Assembly: GCF_030418315.1 (NCBI RefSeq)
Contig: NZ_JAUHPV010000005.1
Coordinates: 124,001-188,000 of the forward strand
Direction of reading: 5' to 3'
DNA from: Demequina zhanjiangensis
Lineage (GTDB): Bacteria > Actinomycetota > Actinomycetes > Actinomycetales > Demequinaceae
DNA: 64,000 bases
The translations under genes were made by a program, and so were the position numbers. Positions 49,716-58,688 of the stretch are shown piece after piece (the first letter of the stretch is position 1; every line of letters begins with the position of its first letter). Under the pieces are notes generated by a model, which was not told where the DNA came from, did not search any database, and worked only from the letters and a program-made list of their open reading frames with translations.

Positions 49716-50891
49716 TCACGTCGTGACTCGGGCGGCCTCGATGAGCACCGGCACCGCCCGCTCGAGCGATTCGCTGGTCGCGGTCAGGCTGATGCGGAAA
49801 TGGCCGGGACGGTTGAACATCCTCCCGGGCATCACGAACACTCCTCGCCCTGCAAGCTGCTCGGTGAAGGCGTCGCCGTCGCCGCCTGGCGCGCGTCCCC
49901 ACAGATAGAAGGTGCCTTCGGGGAAGGTGAGGTCGAAGCCTGCGGCGGTCAGGGCGCCATGGGTGCGGTCGCGCTTGCGCTCGAGCTCCACGAGGTCGAT
50001 GCCGACGCGCTCCAGCGCAGGCACCGCGTACTGCATCAACGCGTCGGGGAAGCCCCACCCGATCGAGAGCTGAAGTGGCGTGAATGCCTGCTGCATCTCC
50101 CGCCGCACCTCGTCGGGCATCAGAGGTGAGAGCGCGAGGTATCCGAGGCGCTGGCCTGGCGCGAGGAGGATCTTCCCGTAGCTGTAGTCGATCATGGTCC
50201 ACGGGTAGACGGCAGCGGGGCTGGTGAAGCCCTCGCCCGTGAATCGGATGCGGCGATACGGCTCGTCGCTGAGGAGCCAGATCCGGCGACCATGGTGGGC
50301 CGACTCGTCCTCGAGGAGCGCGGCAAGGGCCTCCAGCTGCTCACGCGGATAGATGCGTCCCGTCGGGTTGGCGGGGGAGTTGACCACGACGATCCGCGTG
50401 CGCGGGGAGAGCGCCGCGCTGATCGCGTCGAGATCCAGATCGAAGGTGCTGTCGTCAAGCGCAGCCGTCACCGGCACGGCTGCGGCGGCGCGGAGCATCG
50501 GCGGGTAGCAGAACCATCCTGGCTCGGGGATGACGACCTCATCGCCGGGGTCGGTGAGCAGGTGGAAGGCGAGCTCGATCGCGCCGAAGGCGCCCTGCGT
50601 CATCGCGATGTCGTCCGGAGTGAAGGCGAGCCCGGTCTCGGCTTGGAGGCCCGTGGCCACGGCGTCGCGCGCCTGGTCCTCGTTGGTCTTGTAGCCGAAC
50701 CAGCTCTCAGAGCGTGGCTCCACCTGCTCGCGCACTGCGGAGACCAGCCCTGTGAGGGGCATCTCGTGCGGGTTGCCGAAGGTGAGGTCGATCGTGCCGG
50801 GGATGTCGGCGAGGCCGTCCATCTGCGCGAGGAAGCGCGTCATCTGGGCGATCTCGGACTCCGCCGCCTGCGCGCGCCGTGCCAGTTCCAT
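49716..50891 (-). CDS. class I/II PLP-dependent aminotransferase
   Basis: A 391-residue fold-type I aminotransferase. Active-site residues are visible: N175 in 'NSPANPTGR', D209 in 'LSDEPYRR' and the PLP lysine K240 in 'YSYGKILLAPGQRLGY'. The substrate is not determinable; a group related to aspartate/aromatic or branched-chain aminotransferases is likely. ATG 50891 has an AAAGGGG site. A composite hairpin (50922-50955) precedes it. Confidence 0.82.
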   Translation of the reverse strand: MELARRAQAAESEIAQMTRFLAQMDGLADIPGTIDLTFGNPHEMPLTGLVSAVREQVEPRSESWFGYKTNEDQARDAVATGLQAETGLAFTPDDIAMTQGAFGAIELAFHLLTDPGDEVVIPEPGWFCYPPMLRAAAAVPVTAALDDSTFDLDLDAISAALSPRTRIVVVNSPANPTGRIYPREQLEALAALLEDESAHHGRRIWLLSDEPYRRIRFTGEGFTSPAAVYPWTMIDYSYGKILLAPGQRLGYLALSPLMPDEVRREMQQAFTPLQLSIGWGFPDALMQYAVPALERVGIDLVELERKRDRTHGALTAAGFDLTFPEGTFYLWGRAPGGDGDAFTEQLAGRGVFVMPGRMFNRPGHFRISLTATSESLERAVPVLIEAARVTT

Positions 50892-50921
50892 GGGGACCCC
50901 TTTGTGCGTGCCGTGGTGTCG

Positions 50922-50955
50922 GTGCCGTGTCCCCCTGGGATCCAGGGTGCGGCAC
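50922..50955. terminator. composite hairpin between YCII-like and aminotransferase genes
   Basis: Outer arms GTGCCG/CGGCAC and inner arms CCCTGG/CCAGGG (GAT loop) form a broken stem. No T-tract follows on the minus strand. It may end the YCII-gene transcript or shape the aminotransferase leader. Confidence 0.4.
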
Positions 50956-51010
50956 AGCACGGGTCACGGCAACCGCAGCCGAGGGCGCCGACGGACCGTG
51001 GCCCCCTCGC

Positions 51011-51343
51011 TCAACCGCCCAGGAACTCCCGGAGCTCGACTCGTCGACCGCACGCGCGTGAGGCCTGCACGGCGACGTGCGTTGCCGTGTCACGGTCCGG
51101 CGCGGTCACGATCCAGAAGCCGGACAGGAACTCGGCGCCGGTGTGCAGAGCGCCCTCGGTGACCGTCGCGGTCTCTCCGCGCCCGTCGACGATCCTGGCC
51201 TCGCGGGGGTGGGCGAGCCCGGCGGCCTGCACCCAGCGGCCCTCCTCGATCAGATGGGCGTTGAACGCGTCGATCCGCTCCATCTCCGCCGGTGTCGCCG
51301 AGGACGTCGAGGCGTCGATCACGGAGATCATGAAGTGGGGCAT
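51011..51343 (-). CDS. YCII-related (DGPF) domain protein
   Basis: 110 residues with the YciI-like ferredoxin fold: 'HFMISVIDASTS', 'MERIDAFNAHLIEEGRWVQAAGL' and 'FLSGFWIVTAPDRDTATHVA'. In actinobacteria such proteins often pair with ECF sigma factors, but none is adjacent here. The catalytic role is unknown. Nudix and aminotransferase genes flank it on the same strand. Confidence 0.75.
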   Translation of the reverse strand: MPHFMISVIDASTSSATPAEMERIDAFNAHLIEEGRWVQAAGLAHPREARIVDGRGETATVTEGALHTGAEFLSGFWIVTAPDRDTATHVAVQASRACGRRVELREFLGG

Positions 51344-51380
51344 CGTGCCTCCTCGGGACGGGACCGCTTCGTCGCGGGCT

Positions 51381-51797
51381 CTACTCCTCAGTCTGCCCCG
51401 CTTGGGCTGCGAGCGCTGGAACCACGTGGTGCTCGAGCAGGGGTGCGAGGTCTCCGGGGAGCGGCGCCGATGCGTCGAGCCAGCGCAGCTCGGCGATCTC
51501 CGCAGCAGGCTCGCCGTGGGCCACGAGGGGGTGCACCATCACCGTGGACTCGAGCCGGTGCCCTGGCTCATTGGCGGCGGCGGACTCGAAGCGTCCGAGC
51601 AGCGTGAGCTGCTCCGGGTTCAGCACGGCATGGAGCTCCTCCGCGCACTCACGCGCTGCGGTCTCCTCCACGGTCTCCTCCGGCTCCGGCTTGCCGCCAG
51701 GGAGCATGAAGCGCGAGGTCCCACGCTTGCGCACCGTGAGGATGCGGCCACGCTCATCGCGCATCACGACTCCTACGACGCGGATGATCGGCTCCAT
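51381..51797 (-). CDS. Nudix hydrolase
   Basis: 138 residues. The Nudix box G-x5-E-x7-R-E-x-x-E-E is seen from 'GGKPEPEETVEETAARECAE' onward (about residues 34-56). It hydrolyses a nucleoside diphosphate linked to another group; MutT-like sanitising or ADP-ribose/NADH-type activity cannot be decided. ATG 51797 has AAGGAG upstream and was preferred to an ATG at 51839. Confidence 0.85.
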   Translation of the reverse strand: MEPIIRVVGVVMRDERGRILTVRKRGTSRFMLPGGKPEPEETVEETAARECAEELHAVLNPEQLTLLGRFESAAANEPGHRLESTVMVHPLVAHGEPAAEIAELRWLDASAPLPGDLAPLLEHHVVPALAAQAGQTEE

Positions 51798-51875
51798 GAA
51801 GGGGTGCTCCTTGCGTGTGCGGCGAACTGTCGCGTGCACGCTACACCGTCGGACTCACGATGAGGGGAGCCGCGG

Positions 51876-53519
51876 CTACTTGACCTCCGGGATCATGTCG
51901 ATGGCGCCGCAAGGGCACTCCTCGGCGCAGATGCCGCACCCCTTGCAGTAGTCGTAGTCGATCTCGTACCGCATGCCGGGGCCGAGCTTCCTGATCGCGT
52001 CGTCAGGGCACATGCCGAAGCAGTTGTCGCATTCGAAGCATGACCCGCATGACATGCACCGCCGCGCCTCGAAGACTGCATGCTCGGCGTCGAGCCCGGT
52101 GAGCACCTCCTCGAAGCCCGTCACGCGTCGGGCGGCCTCCAGCTCGCCGCGATGCTGCTTCGGGGCGTCGGAGTAGTACCAGGAGGTCATCCTGTCGTAG
52201 GTGGCCTCGCGGGGAGCAGGCTCGGCTGGGATGACCCTGGCCGCGAGGTAGGCGTCGACCGCCTTGGCGGCCCGGGCACCACGACCTATCGCGTACGTGG
52301 CCGTCCTGGAGCCGGGAGAGACGTCGCCCGCGGCGAACACGCCGTCCCGTCCGGTCATGAGCGTGGTCGGATCCACCTGCACCACGCCGTCGGACACGTG
52401 GATGTCGGGGACGTTCTCCAGCAGGGTCAGGTCCGCATCCTGTCCGACGGCGAGCATCACCGTGTCGGCGTCGAGCTCCTCGAACTCGCCGGTGCCATGC
52501 GGACGACCCTCCTCGTCCAGCTCCATGCGTTCGATGGTGAGCGTCTGGCCCTCCACCTGCGAGATGGTGGACAGCCACTGGACGCGCACACCCTCGCCGA
52601 TCGCATCCTGGAGCTCCGTCGGGTGGGCAGGCATCTGCTCCTGCGTGCGTCGATACACGACGACGGCGTCCTGGGCTCCCAGGCGACGGGCTGTACGAGC
52701 GGCGTCCATCGCCGTGTTGCCGCCGCCGTAGACGGCGACGCGTCGCCCGACGAGCGGGGGACGGCCCGAGGCGACGTCCCGCAGCACGTCGATCGCGTCG
52801 ACGATCTTGGAGGCGGCACCCGCGGGGATGTCCACGTGGTGCGCGACGCCCGCGCCCATGGTGAGCACGACGGCGTCGAACTCGCGTTGCGCGGCGTCGA
52901 GGTCGGTGACGGGCGCCTCGCACTCGATCACGACGCCCGTGCGTTCGATGCGGCTGATCTCCTGCGCCAGCACCTCGCGCGGGAGCCGGTAGGCGGGGAT
53001 TCCGTAGCGCATCATGCCGCCCGGTTCACCTGCGGCCTCGCGCACGAGCACCGAGTGGCCGAGCATGCGGAGCTGGTACGCCGCGGAGAGCCCCGCGGGC
53101 CCCGACCCTACGACGAGCACCCTCCGGCCCGTCTCCGTGGTCGGTGCAGGCAGTTCCCAGCCCTCCGCGAGCGCGGTGTCTCCCAGGAACCGTTCGACCG
53201 CGTTGATGCCCACCTCCTCATCGAGCTCGCCACGATTGCAGGACGCTTGGCACGGGTGGTAGCAGATGCGGCCCATCACGGCGGGGAACGGGTTCGCGGA
53301 GACAAGCCGGCGCCACGCGGCCTCGAAGCCGGGTGCGCCTTCCTGGGTGGAGCCGAGCCATCCGCGGATGTCCTCGCCGGAGGGGCACGCGAGCGAGCAT
53401 GGCGGCGACAGCTCCACGTAGACGGGTCGCTCGGTGCGCCAGGTGCCCGTGTGGTACGCGAGCGACGTGGCGGGACCGGTCGAGAGTCCGTGGGTCGGAG
53501 GTGCGTCGTGCCCGGTCAT
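51876..53519 (-). CDS. GltD-like NAD(P)H/FAD oxidoreductase fused to a 2[4Fe-4S] ferredoxin domain
   Basis: 547 residues. The N-terminal Fe-S region has the GltD-type cysteines 'SPPCSLACPSGEDI' and 'ICYHPCQASCNRG'; the FAD motif 'VVGSGPAGLSAAY' is near 135 and the NAD(P) motif 'VAVYGGGNTAMDAART' near 270. The C-terminus carries two ferredoxin clusters: 'CMSCGSCFECDNCFGMCP' and 'CKGCGICAEECP'. It probably passes electrons between NAD(P)H and the 2-oxoacid:ferredoxin oxidoreductase encoded just upstream, replacing the separate delta (ferredoxin) subunit. Its ATG overlaps the porB stop. Confidence 0.82.
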   Translation of the reverse strand: MTGHDAPPTHGLSTGPATSLAYHTGTWRTERPVYVELSPPCSLACPSGEDIRGWLGSTQEGAPGFEAAWRRLVSANPFPAVMGRICYHPCQASCNRGELDEEVGINAVERFLGDTALAEGWELPAPTTETGRRVLVVGSGPAGLSAAYQLRMLGHSVLVREAAGEPGGMMRYGIPAYRLPREVLAQEISRIERTGVVIECEAPVTDLDAAQREFDAVVLTMGAGVAHHVDIPAGAASKIVDAIDVLRDVASGRPPLVGRRVAVYGGGNTAMDAARTARRLGAQDAVVVYRRTQEQMPAHPTELQDAIGEGVRVQWLSTISQVEGQTLTIERMELDEEGRPHGTGEFEELDADTVMLAVGQDADLTLLENVPDIHVSDGVVQVDPTTLMTGRDGVFAAGDVSPGSRTATYAIGRGARAAKAVDAYLAARVIPAEPAPREATYDRMTSWYYSDAPKQHRGELEAARRVTGFEEVLTGLDAEHAVFEARRCMSCGSCFECDNCFGMCPDDAIRKLGPGMRYEIDYDYCKGCGICAEECPCGAIDMIPEVK

Positions 53520-54511
53520 GAGCGCTCTCCCAGCAGGTCGTAGTGGCGGATGTTCCTCTCGGCCATGGCGCGCCACCGGTCCAGGGCGTCCTCGCCGCCC
53601 GGCTTGAACAGGTGCGCGAAGCGCGCCTGGGGGCGCAGATACTCCTCGACGTCCATCCGCTGTCGGATCGGCTGGACGTCGGTCAGCTCACCTGCGCGCG
53701 ACTCGATCACCGGGAAGATCCCCGACTGCACGGCGGCACGAGACAGTCGGATGGACTCGGCCGATGAGGCGCCCCAGCCGAGCGGACACGGGACGAGGAC
53801 GTGCAGGTACCTGGCGCCGTGGATCGACATCGCGGTGCGCACCTTGTGCTCCAGGTCGCGCAGGTCCGCGACGGTGGCGGTGGCGACGTAGGGGATCTCG
53901 TGCGCCATCGCGATCTTCGGCATCGACTTGCCCTGGCCGACGGGTGCTCCGGGCTGGCACCCCACGGCGGGCGTGGTCGCGGTGCGCGCGGAGGTCGGCG
54001 TGGCAGAGGAGCGCTGGACGCCGGTGTTCATGTAGCCCTGGTTGTCGTAGCAGACATAGAGCACGTCGTCGTTGCGCTCGAACATGCCCGAGACCGCGGC
54101 GAGCCCGATGTCGACCGTGCCGCCGTCTCCTCCCTGCGCGAGGACTCGGATGTCGTCACGGCCCTGCGCGTGGAGCGATGCCGCGATGCCGGTGGCGACC
54201 GCGGCGGCGTTGGCGAACACCGAGTGGATCCAGGGCGGCTTCCACGCGCTCTCCGGATAGAGCGTGGAGAAGACCTCGAGGCAGCCGGTGGCGTTGGCGA
54301 CGATCAGCTTGTCGTCCGCGGCCTCCACGGCGGTGTCCATGACCCAACGGGCCGCGAGCGCCTCGGCGCACCCCTGGCAGGCGCGGTGGCCCTTGGTCAG
54401 GGACGACGGCCGGTCCGCCTGGGACTGGACCGAGCGCTCCTCGTCCTCGAGCAGCCTGCCGCCGACGGCGAGGGTGCCGGTCTGCAGGAACGGGATGTGG
54501 ACCGTGGTCAT
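53516..54511 (-). CDS. porB: 2-oxoacid:ferredoxin oxidoreductase, beta (TPP-binding) subunit
   Basis: 331 residues. 'CQGCAEALAARWV' (Fe-S ligand and start of the TPP domain), 'ATGCLEVFSTLYPESAWKPPWIHSVF', and the TPP/Mg motif 'GGDGGTVDIGLAAVSGMFERNDDVLYVCYDNQGYMNTG' are those of pyruvate:ferredoxin oxidoreductase beta subunits. Pyruvate is the most likely substrate. The ATG overlaps the porA stop by 4 bases. The order gamma-alpha-beta-GltD/ferredoxin forms one operon. Confidence 0.88.
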   Translation of the reverse strand: MTTVHIPFLQTGTLAVGGRLLEDEERSVQSQADRPSSLTKGHRACQGCAEALAARWVMDTAVEAADDKLIVANATGCLEVFSTLYPESAWKPPWIHSVFANAAAVATGIAASLHAQGRDDIRVLAQGGDGGTVDIGLAAVSGMFERNDDVLYVCYDNQGYMNTGVQRSSATPTSARTATTPAVGCQPGAPVGQGKSMPKIAMAHEIPYVATATVADLRDLEHKVRTAMSIHGARYLHVLVPCPLGWGASSAESIRLSRAAVQSGIFPVIESRAGELTDVQPIRQRMDVEEYLRPQARFAHLFKPGGEDALDRWRAMAERNIRHYDLLGERS

Positions 54512-55737
54512 CGTGCCACCTCCGTCGCGCCGACGGGCGGGCGCGGGATTCCGCCCGCCTTGAGGTCCATGAACTCCAGAGTGGGGAGGTCCCGTGAGTG
54601 GGCGCGTCGGATCACGTCACGGAGCGACTCCTCGAGGATGGGCCGTCCTCCCAAGCCGGCGACGACGGAGTGGATGCGGGAGCGCGTCCCCGCGAGCGCG
54701 CGCCCCACGCAGCCTGTCAGGACGCCTCCGGAGCCGAGCTCGAGCGCGCGGTCGATGACGACGACATGCCGACTGTCTCCGAGCGCATCGCGCAGCGCGC
54801 CGCCGGGGAAGGGGCGGAATGAAGAGACCCCGAGCAACCGCACCGGGATGCCCTCCGCTCGGAGCTCGGGGAGGGCCGCCTGCAGGGTGCCGAGCACGGA
54901 ACCCATCGCCACCACGACGATGTCCTCGGCGTTCGCCCCAGGTGCCTCGCGATCGCGGTCGAACGTGTGCGCGTCATAGCGGGCCACGAGCCCGCCTGCC
55001 TCGCGCCCGAAGGTGTCGTGGAAGCGGTCCGACCAACGTTGGATGACGTCGGCCGCGTCGAGGAACCGCAGATGCTGGAGGTACTTGGTCTCGGTGAACG
55101 ACTCGGGACCGGCCATCGTGCCGATCGTCGTCGGGTGGAGCACGTCGAGCACCTGCTTCGGCTCGTAGCCGGGAAGGAAGGCGTCGATCTGCTCCTGGGT
55201 GGGGAGCTCGAGCACGTCGGTGGCGTGCGTGAGGACGAAGCCGTCCATGCACACCATCGCGGGGATCTCCAGCTCCTCCGCGATCGCGAACGCGGTCACG
55301 TGAAGGTCCGCCGCCTCCTGGTTGTCGGCCGCGTAGAGCTGCAACCAGCCGGAGTCGCGGAGCGCCATCGCGTCGGAATGGTCGTTCCAGATGTTGATCG
55401 GCGCGCCGATGGCTCGGTTCGCGACCGTCATGACGATCGGCAGGCCCATGCCGGCCGCGTTGAAGACGGCCTCGGACATGTACAGGAGTCCCTGTGATGC
55501 GGTGGCCGTGTAGGCCCGCGACCCGGCGGCCGAGGCGCCGATGGCGACGGACATCGCGGAGAACTCCGATTCCACGTTCACGTACTCGCAGTCCGCGAGC
55601 TCGCCCGTACGGGCCATGACGGAGAGCGCCTCGACGATGTGCGTCTGGGGAGAGATCGGGTACGCGCAGACCACGCCGGGACGGCAGCGTGCCACGGTCC
55701 GCGCGACCGCCTGGGAGCCTTCGAGCACCTCACGCAT
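54508..55737 (-). CDS. porA: 2-oxoacid:ferredoxin oxidoreductase, alpha subunit
   Basis: 409 residues. 'GSQAVARTVARCRPGVVCAYPISPQTHIVEALS' near the N-terminus and 'VNVESEFSAMSVAIGASAAGSRAYTATASQGL' are diagnostic of PorA; the C-terminal domain II is complete. It forms the core with the TPP subunit that decarboxylates pyruvate (or another 2-oxoacid) to acetyl-CoA and reduces ferredoxin. ATG 55737 has AAGGAGG upstream and overlaps the porG stop by 8 bases. Confidence 0.9.
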   Translation of the reverse strand: MREVLEGSQAVARTVARCRPGVVCAYPISPQTHIVEALSVMARTGELADCEYVNVESEFSAMSVAIGASAAGSRAYTATASQGLLYMSEAVFNAAGMGLPIVMTVANRAIGAPINIWNDHSDAMALRDSGWLQLYAADNQEAADLHVTAFAIAEELEIPAMVCMDGFVLTHATDVLELPTQEQIDAFLPGYEPKQVLDVLHPTTIGTMAGPESFTETKYLQHLRFLDAADVIQRWSDRFHDTFGREAGGLVARYDAHTFDRDREAPGANAEDIVVVAMGSVLGTLQAALPELRAEGIPVRLLGVSSFRPFPGGALRDALGDSRHVVVIDRALELGSGGVLTGCVGRALAGTRSRIHSVVAGLGGRPILEESLRDVIRRAHSRDLPTLEFMDLKAGGIPRPPVGATEVAR

Positions 55738-56344
55738 CTGACGCCTCCTTCCCGGTCGCCGCGACGAGCCCATGCGTCGGTCCGGCTAGCTCGGCCTTCA
55801 CGTACGAGTAGGCCTCGCGGGCGGCGGCGGCGTTGGCCGCGCCGATGGCTCCGGGGAACCTCGCATCGAACACCTGGACGACGGCGTCGAGCGTGATGTC
55901 CTCGGCAGCGGCGGCATATGCGGCGAGCATCGCCGCTGCCGGTTTCGGCTTGCCCAGGTGCGTCATCGTGATGGTGGTCGCAGGGACGGTGATGACGGTC
56001 GCATCGACATCGCGGGCGCCTGCCGCGTCGCGGACCGTTGGCGCATCCGTGGTGGTGTTGACGATCACGAGGCCGCCTGGAGCGAGGCCTTCGAACGGCC
56101 TCACGGGACCCAGCAACGTGGGATCTGTCACGAGCACCACGTCGGGTGCGAGCACGGGCTCGCGGGTGCGCAGCGGCCCGTCCGCGAATCTGCAGTAGGC
56201 GACCACCGGCGCGCCGGTGCGCTCGGATCCGAAGGAGGGGATCGCCTGCGCCTCATGACCCGCGAGGAATCCCGCGCGAGCGAGCATCTCTGCGGCGGTG
56301 ACCACACCTTGTCCGCCGCGGCCGTGGATCCTGACCTGCCTCAT
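55730..56344 (-). CDS. porG: 2-oxoacid:ferredoxin oxidoreductase, gamma subunit
   Basis: 204 residues with the gamma-domain start 'VRIHGRGGQGVVTAAEML' and 'PSFGSERTGAPVVAYCR', followed by 'VLVTDPTLL'. It is the CoA-binding/assembly subunit and the first gene of the operon. No separate delta ferredoxin gene follows; that domain is instead at the C-terminus of the GltD-like protein. PFOR-type enzymes are usually oxygen-sensitive, which is notable beside oxygenase-dependent catabolism. Confidence 0.87.
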   Translation of the reverse strand: MRQVRIHGRGGQGVVTAAEMLARAGFLAGHEAQAIPSFGSERTGAPVVAYCRFADGPLRTREPVLAPDVVLVTDPTLLGPVRPFEGLAPGGLVIVNTTTDAPTVRDAAGARDVDATVITVPATTITMTHLGKPKPAAAMLAAYAAAAEDITLDAVVQVFDARFPGAIGAANAAAAREAYSYVKAELAGPTHGLVAATGKEASDA

Positions 56345-56450
56345 GCGTCCGCCTCACGCGACGCCCGGCGACGGCGCGGGCTCGGGGCCCACGGGGGAAC
56401 GTCGTCGGCGACGTCCACCTCTCCACGGTATGCCGGTGGGGGTGTGCTCA

Positions 56451-56468
56451 CCGGGACTGAAGTCCCGG
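56451..56468. promoter_or_regulatory. operator-like palindrome upstream of the monooxygenase-like gene
   Basis: CCGGGACTGAAGTCCCGG has perfect 8-bp arms around GA and lies 7 bases before the TACGCT box (56476-56481), overlapping the -35/-10 spacer region. It is also 107 bases from the divergent porG start. Confidence 0.5.
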
Positions 56469-56475
56469 GTGCGGC

Positions 56476-56481
56476 TACGCT
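56476..56481 (+). promoter_or_regulatory. -10 box of leaderless monooxygenase-like gene
   Basis: TACGCT ends 6 bases before the ATG at 56488. Confidence 0.5.
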
Positions 56482-56487
56482 CGAAGC

Positions 56488-56769
56488 ATGTTCGTGCTCA
56501 TGTCGATCCATCGCCCGCATCCCGAGCATCGCGGCGCTCTGATCGAGTCGATGCATCGCTATGGGGCCGCGATCTCGGGACGCGACGGACTGCGATCCAT
56601 CCACACCCTGGCGGACGAGCGATCCGATCGGCTCGCCGGACTCGCGATCTTCGAGTCGGAGGACGACTATCGCAGGCTCGCGCCGATCGCGCGTGAGGCG
56701 GTGGCCGAGGACCCCTTCGAGGTGTGGGAGCAGGTACTGATCGACGCCCTGGCGTTGAGAGAGGTCTGA
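56488..56769 (+). CDS. antibiotic biosynthesis monooxygenase (ABM) domain protein
   Basis: 93 residues forming one ferredoxin-like ABM domain: 'FVLMSIHRPHPEHRGALIESMHRYGAA', 'GLRSIHTLADERSDRLAGLAIFESEDDYRRLAP'. Such proteins include cofactor-free quinol monooxygenases and heme-degrading enzymes, but many have no known activity. The palindrome over its promoter suggests tight control by a regulator not encoded next to it. Confidence 0.72.
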   Translation: MFVLMSIHRPHPEHRGALIESMHRYGAAISGRDGLRSIHTLADERSDRLAGLAIFESEDDYRRLAPIAREAVAEDPFEVWEQVLIDALALREV

Positions 56770-56806
56770 GGGCGTCGACCCCGGCGCTGGCGCGCCATGA
56801 CCGCCG

Positions 56807-58621
56807 TCAGTCCGAGTAGCGGCCCTTGCGCGGCTTGCGCCCGTCCTTCTTGTCGAACCCGCCCTTGGATCCGCGTCGAGGCGCGTAATCGCCACGATCG
56901 CCGCCGTCCCGTCGGTCCCTGCCACCCTTGCGGGCCTGGTGCACGCGAGTGCCCTTGTCGGGCTTGAGCTCGATCAGCTGGCCGGAGATGCGGGTGCGGG
57001 AGAGCTTGTCGAGCACCTTGGGCGACAGGTTCTCGGGAAGCTCCACGAGCGAGAAGGTCGAGTTGACCTTGATCGCACCGAAGTCGTCGCGTCCAAGGCC
57101 GCCCTCGTTCGCGATCGCGCCGACGATCTGACGCGGTTCGACCTTGTGCTTGCGCCCCACCTCGATCCGGTAGGAGATGCGTCCCTCGCTGGTGCGGCGG
57201 CCGGGGGACGTCGGGCCGCCCTCCTTGGTCTTGCGACGCTCCTCGCGGAACGCGGCAGCCTGGATCTCGTCGGCCTCGTCCAGCAGCAGCGGGGTGTCGC
57301 CCTGCGCGACGACGGCAAGCGCCGCAGCCACGTCGGTCTCCGGCACGTCGTGGTGCTCCACGTAGTGCGCGATGATGTCGCGGAAGCGGTCGATGCGTTC
57401 CGTCTCGCCGAGCGCCGCGGTGATCGAGTCGTCGAAGCGCGTGAGGCGGGTGGCGTTCACGTCGCCCACGGTGGGGAGCTGCATCGGCGTGAGCGGCTGA
57501 CGGGTCGCCTTCTCGATCGCGCCGAGCAGGCGACGCTCGCGGGGTGTGATGAAGCTGATCGCGTCGCCGGACCGACCCGCGCGGCCGGTGCGGCCCACGC
57601 GGTGGACGTACGACTCCGTGTCCACGGGGATGTCGTAGTTGACCACGTGGGTGATGCGCTCGACGTCGAGGCCGCGTGCGGCGACATCGGTCGCGACGAG
57701 CACGTCCAGGTCGCCGTCCTTGAGCTGCTGCACCAGGCGCTCGCGCTGCTGCTGCACCACGTCTCCGTTGATGGCGGCGGCCCCGAAGCCGCGTGCCCGC
57801 AGGCGCTCGGCGACGGTCTCCGTCTCGTTCTTGGTGCGCGTGAAGACGATGACGGCCTCGAAGTTCTCGACCTCGAGGATGCGGCTGAGCGCATCGAGCT
57901 TCTGCTGGTAGGACACCACCAGGTAGCGCTGGGTGATGGTCGACGAGGTGCTGGTCTTGCCCTTGACCGTCACCTCCTCGGGGTCGCGGAGGTACTGCTG
58001 GGAGAGGCGACGGATCTGGTTGGGCATCGTCGCGGAGAACAGGGCGACCTGCTTCTCCTCGGGCGTCGCGCCGAGGATCGTCTCGACGTCCTCGGCGAAG
58101 CCCATGCGCAGCATCTCGTCGGCCTCGTCGAGCACCACGTACTTGAGCTCTGACAGGTCGAGCGTGCCGCGATCGAGGTGGTCCATGATGCGGCCGGGCG
58201 TGCCGACGACGATGTGGACGCCGCGTCGCAGGGCGGACAGCTGGATCCCGTACGCCTGGCCTCCGTACACGGGCAGCACGTGGACGCCGGGCGACTTGGC
58301 CGCGTAGCGCTCGAAGGCCTCGCAGACCTGGAGCGCGAGCTCACGCGTGGGCGCGAGGACGAGCGCCTGCGGCTTCTTCTGCTCGCGGTCGAGGCGCGCG
58401 AGGATGGGCAGCGCGAAGGCTGCGGTCTTGCCGGTTCCGGTCTGGGCGAGGCCCACGACGTCGCGACCCGACAGGAGCGTGGGAATGGTGCGCGCCTGGA
58501 TGGGCGAGGGGGTCTCGTATCCGAGTCCCTTCACCGCGTCGAGGACGGGACCTTCGAGTCCCAGGTCGGCGAAGGTGGTGGTCACAGCAGCGTCTTGCGC
58601 CGATCCTGAGTCATGGGGCAT
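56807..58621 (-). CDS. deaD: DEAD-box RNA helicase, DeaD/CsdA type
   Basis: 604 residues. Q-motif near 'GYETPSPIQ', Walker A AQTGTGKT (59-66), PTRELALQ, D-E-A-D at 165-168, 'SATMP', and 'HRVGRTGRAGR' all fit. A DbpA-type RNA-binding domain ('KHKVEPRQIVGAIANEGGLGRDDFGAIKV', about 475-550) and a basic RGG-like tail follow. The family unwinds structured RNA in ribosome assembly and cold adaptation. TACCGT lies 6 bases before the ATG at 58621. Confidence 0.93.
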   Translation of the reverse strand: MPHDSGSAQDAAVTTTFADLGLEGPVLDAVKGLGYETPSPIQARTIPTLLSGRDVVGLAQTGTGKTAAFALPILARLDREQKKPQALVLAPTRELALQVCEAFERYAAKSPGVHVLPVYGGQAYGIQLSALRRGVHIVVGTPGRIMDHLDRGTLDLSELKYVVLDEADEMLRMGFAEDVETILGATPEEKQVALFSATMPNQIRRLSQQYLRDPEEVTVKGKTSTSSTITQRYLVVSYQQKLDALSRILEVENFEAVIVFTRTKNETETVAERLRARGFGAAAINGDVVQQQRERLVQQLKDGDLDVLVATDVAARGLDVERITHVVNYDIPVDTESYVHRVGRTGRAGRSGDAISFITPRERRLLGAIEKATRQPLTPMQLPTVGDVNATRLTRFDDSITAALGETERIDRFRDIIAHYVEHHDVPETDVAAALAVVAQGDTPLLLDEADEIQAAAFREERRKTKEGGPTSPGRRTSEGRISYRIEVGRKHKVEPRQIVGAIANEGGLGRDDFGAIKVNSTFSLVELPENLSPKVLDKLSRTRISGQLIELKPDKGTRVHQARKGGRDRRDGGDRGDYAPRRGSKGGFDKKDGRKPRKGRYSD

Positions 58622-58627
58622 GGCTCA

Positions 58628-58633
58628 ACGGTA
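58628..58633 (-). promoter_or_regulatory. -10 box of leaderless deaD
   Basis: On the minus strand TACCGT ends 6 bases before the ATG (58621), so the helicase message is probably leaderless. Confidence 0.45.
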
Positions 58634-58688
58634 CGCGGTCCTGGGGGTTTCGCGTGGCGCGCGGCGACGGATTGGGCCTGTTTGGGCC

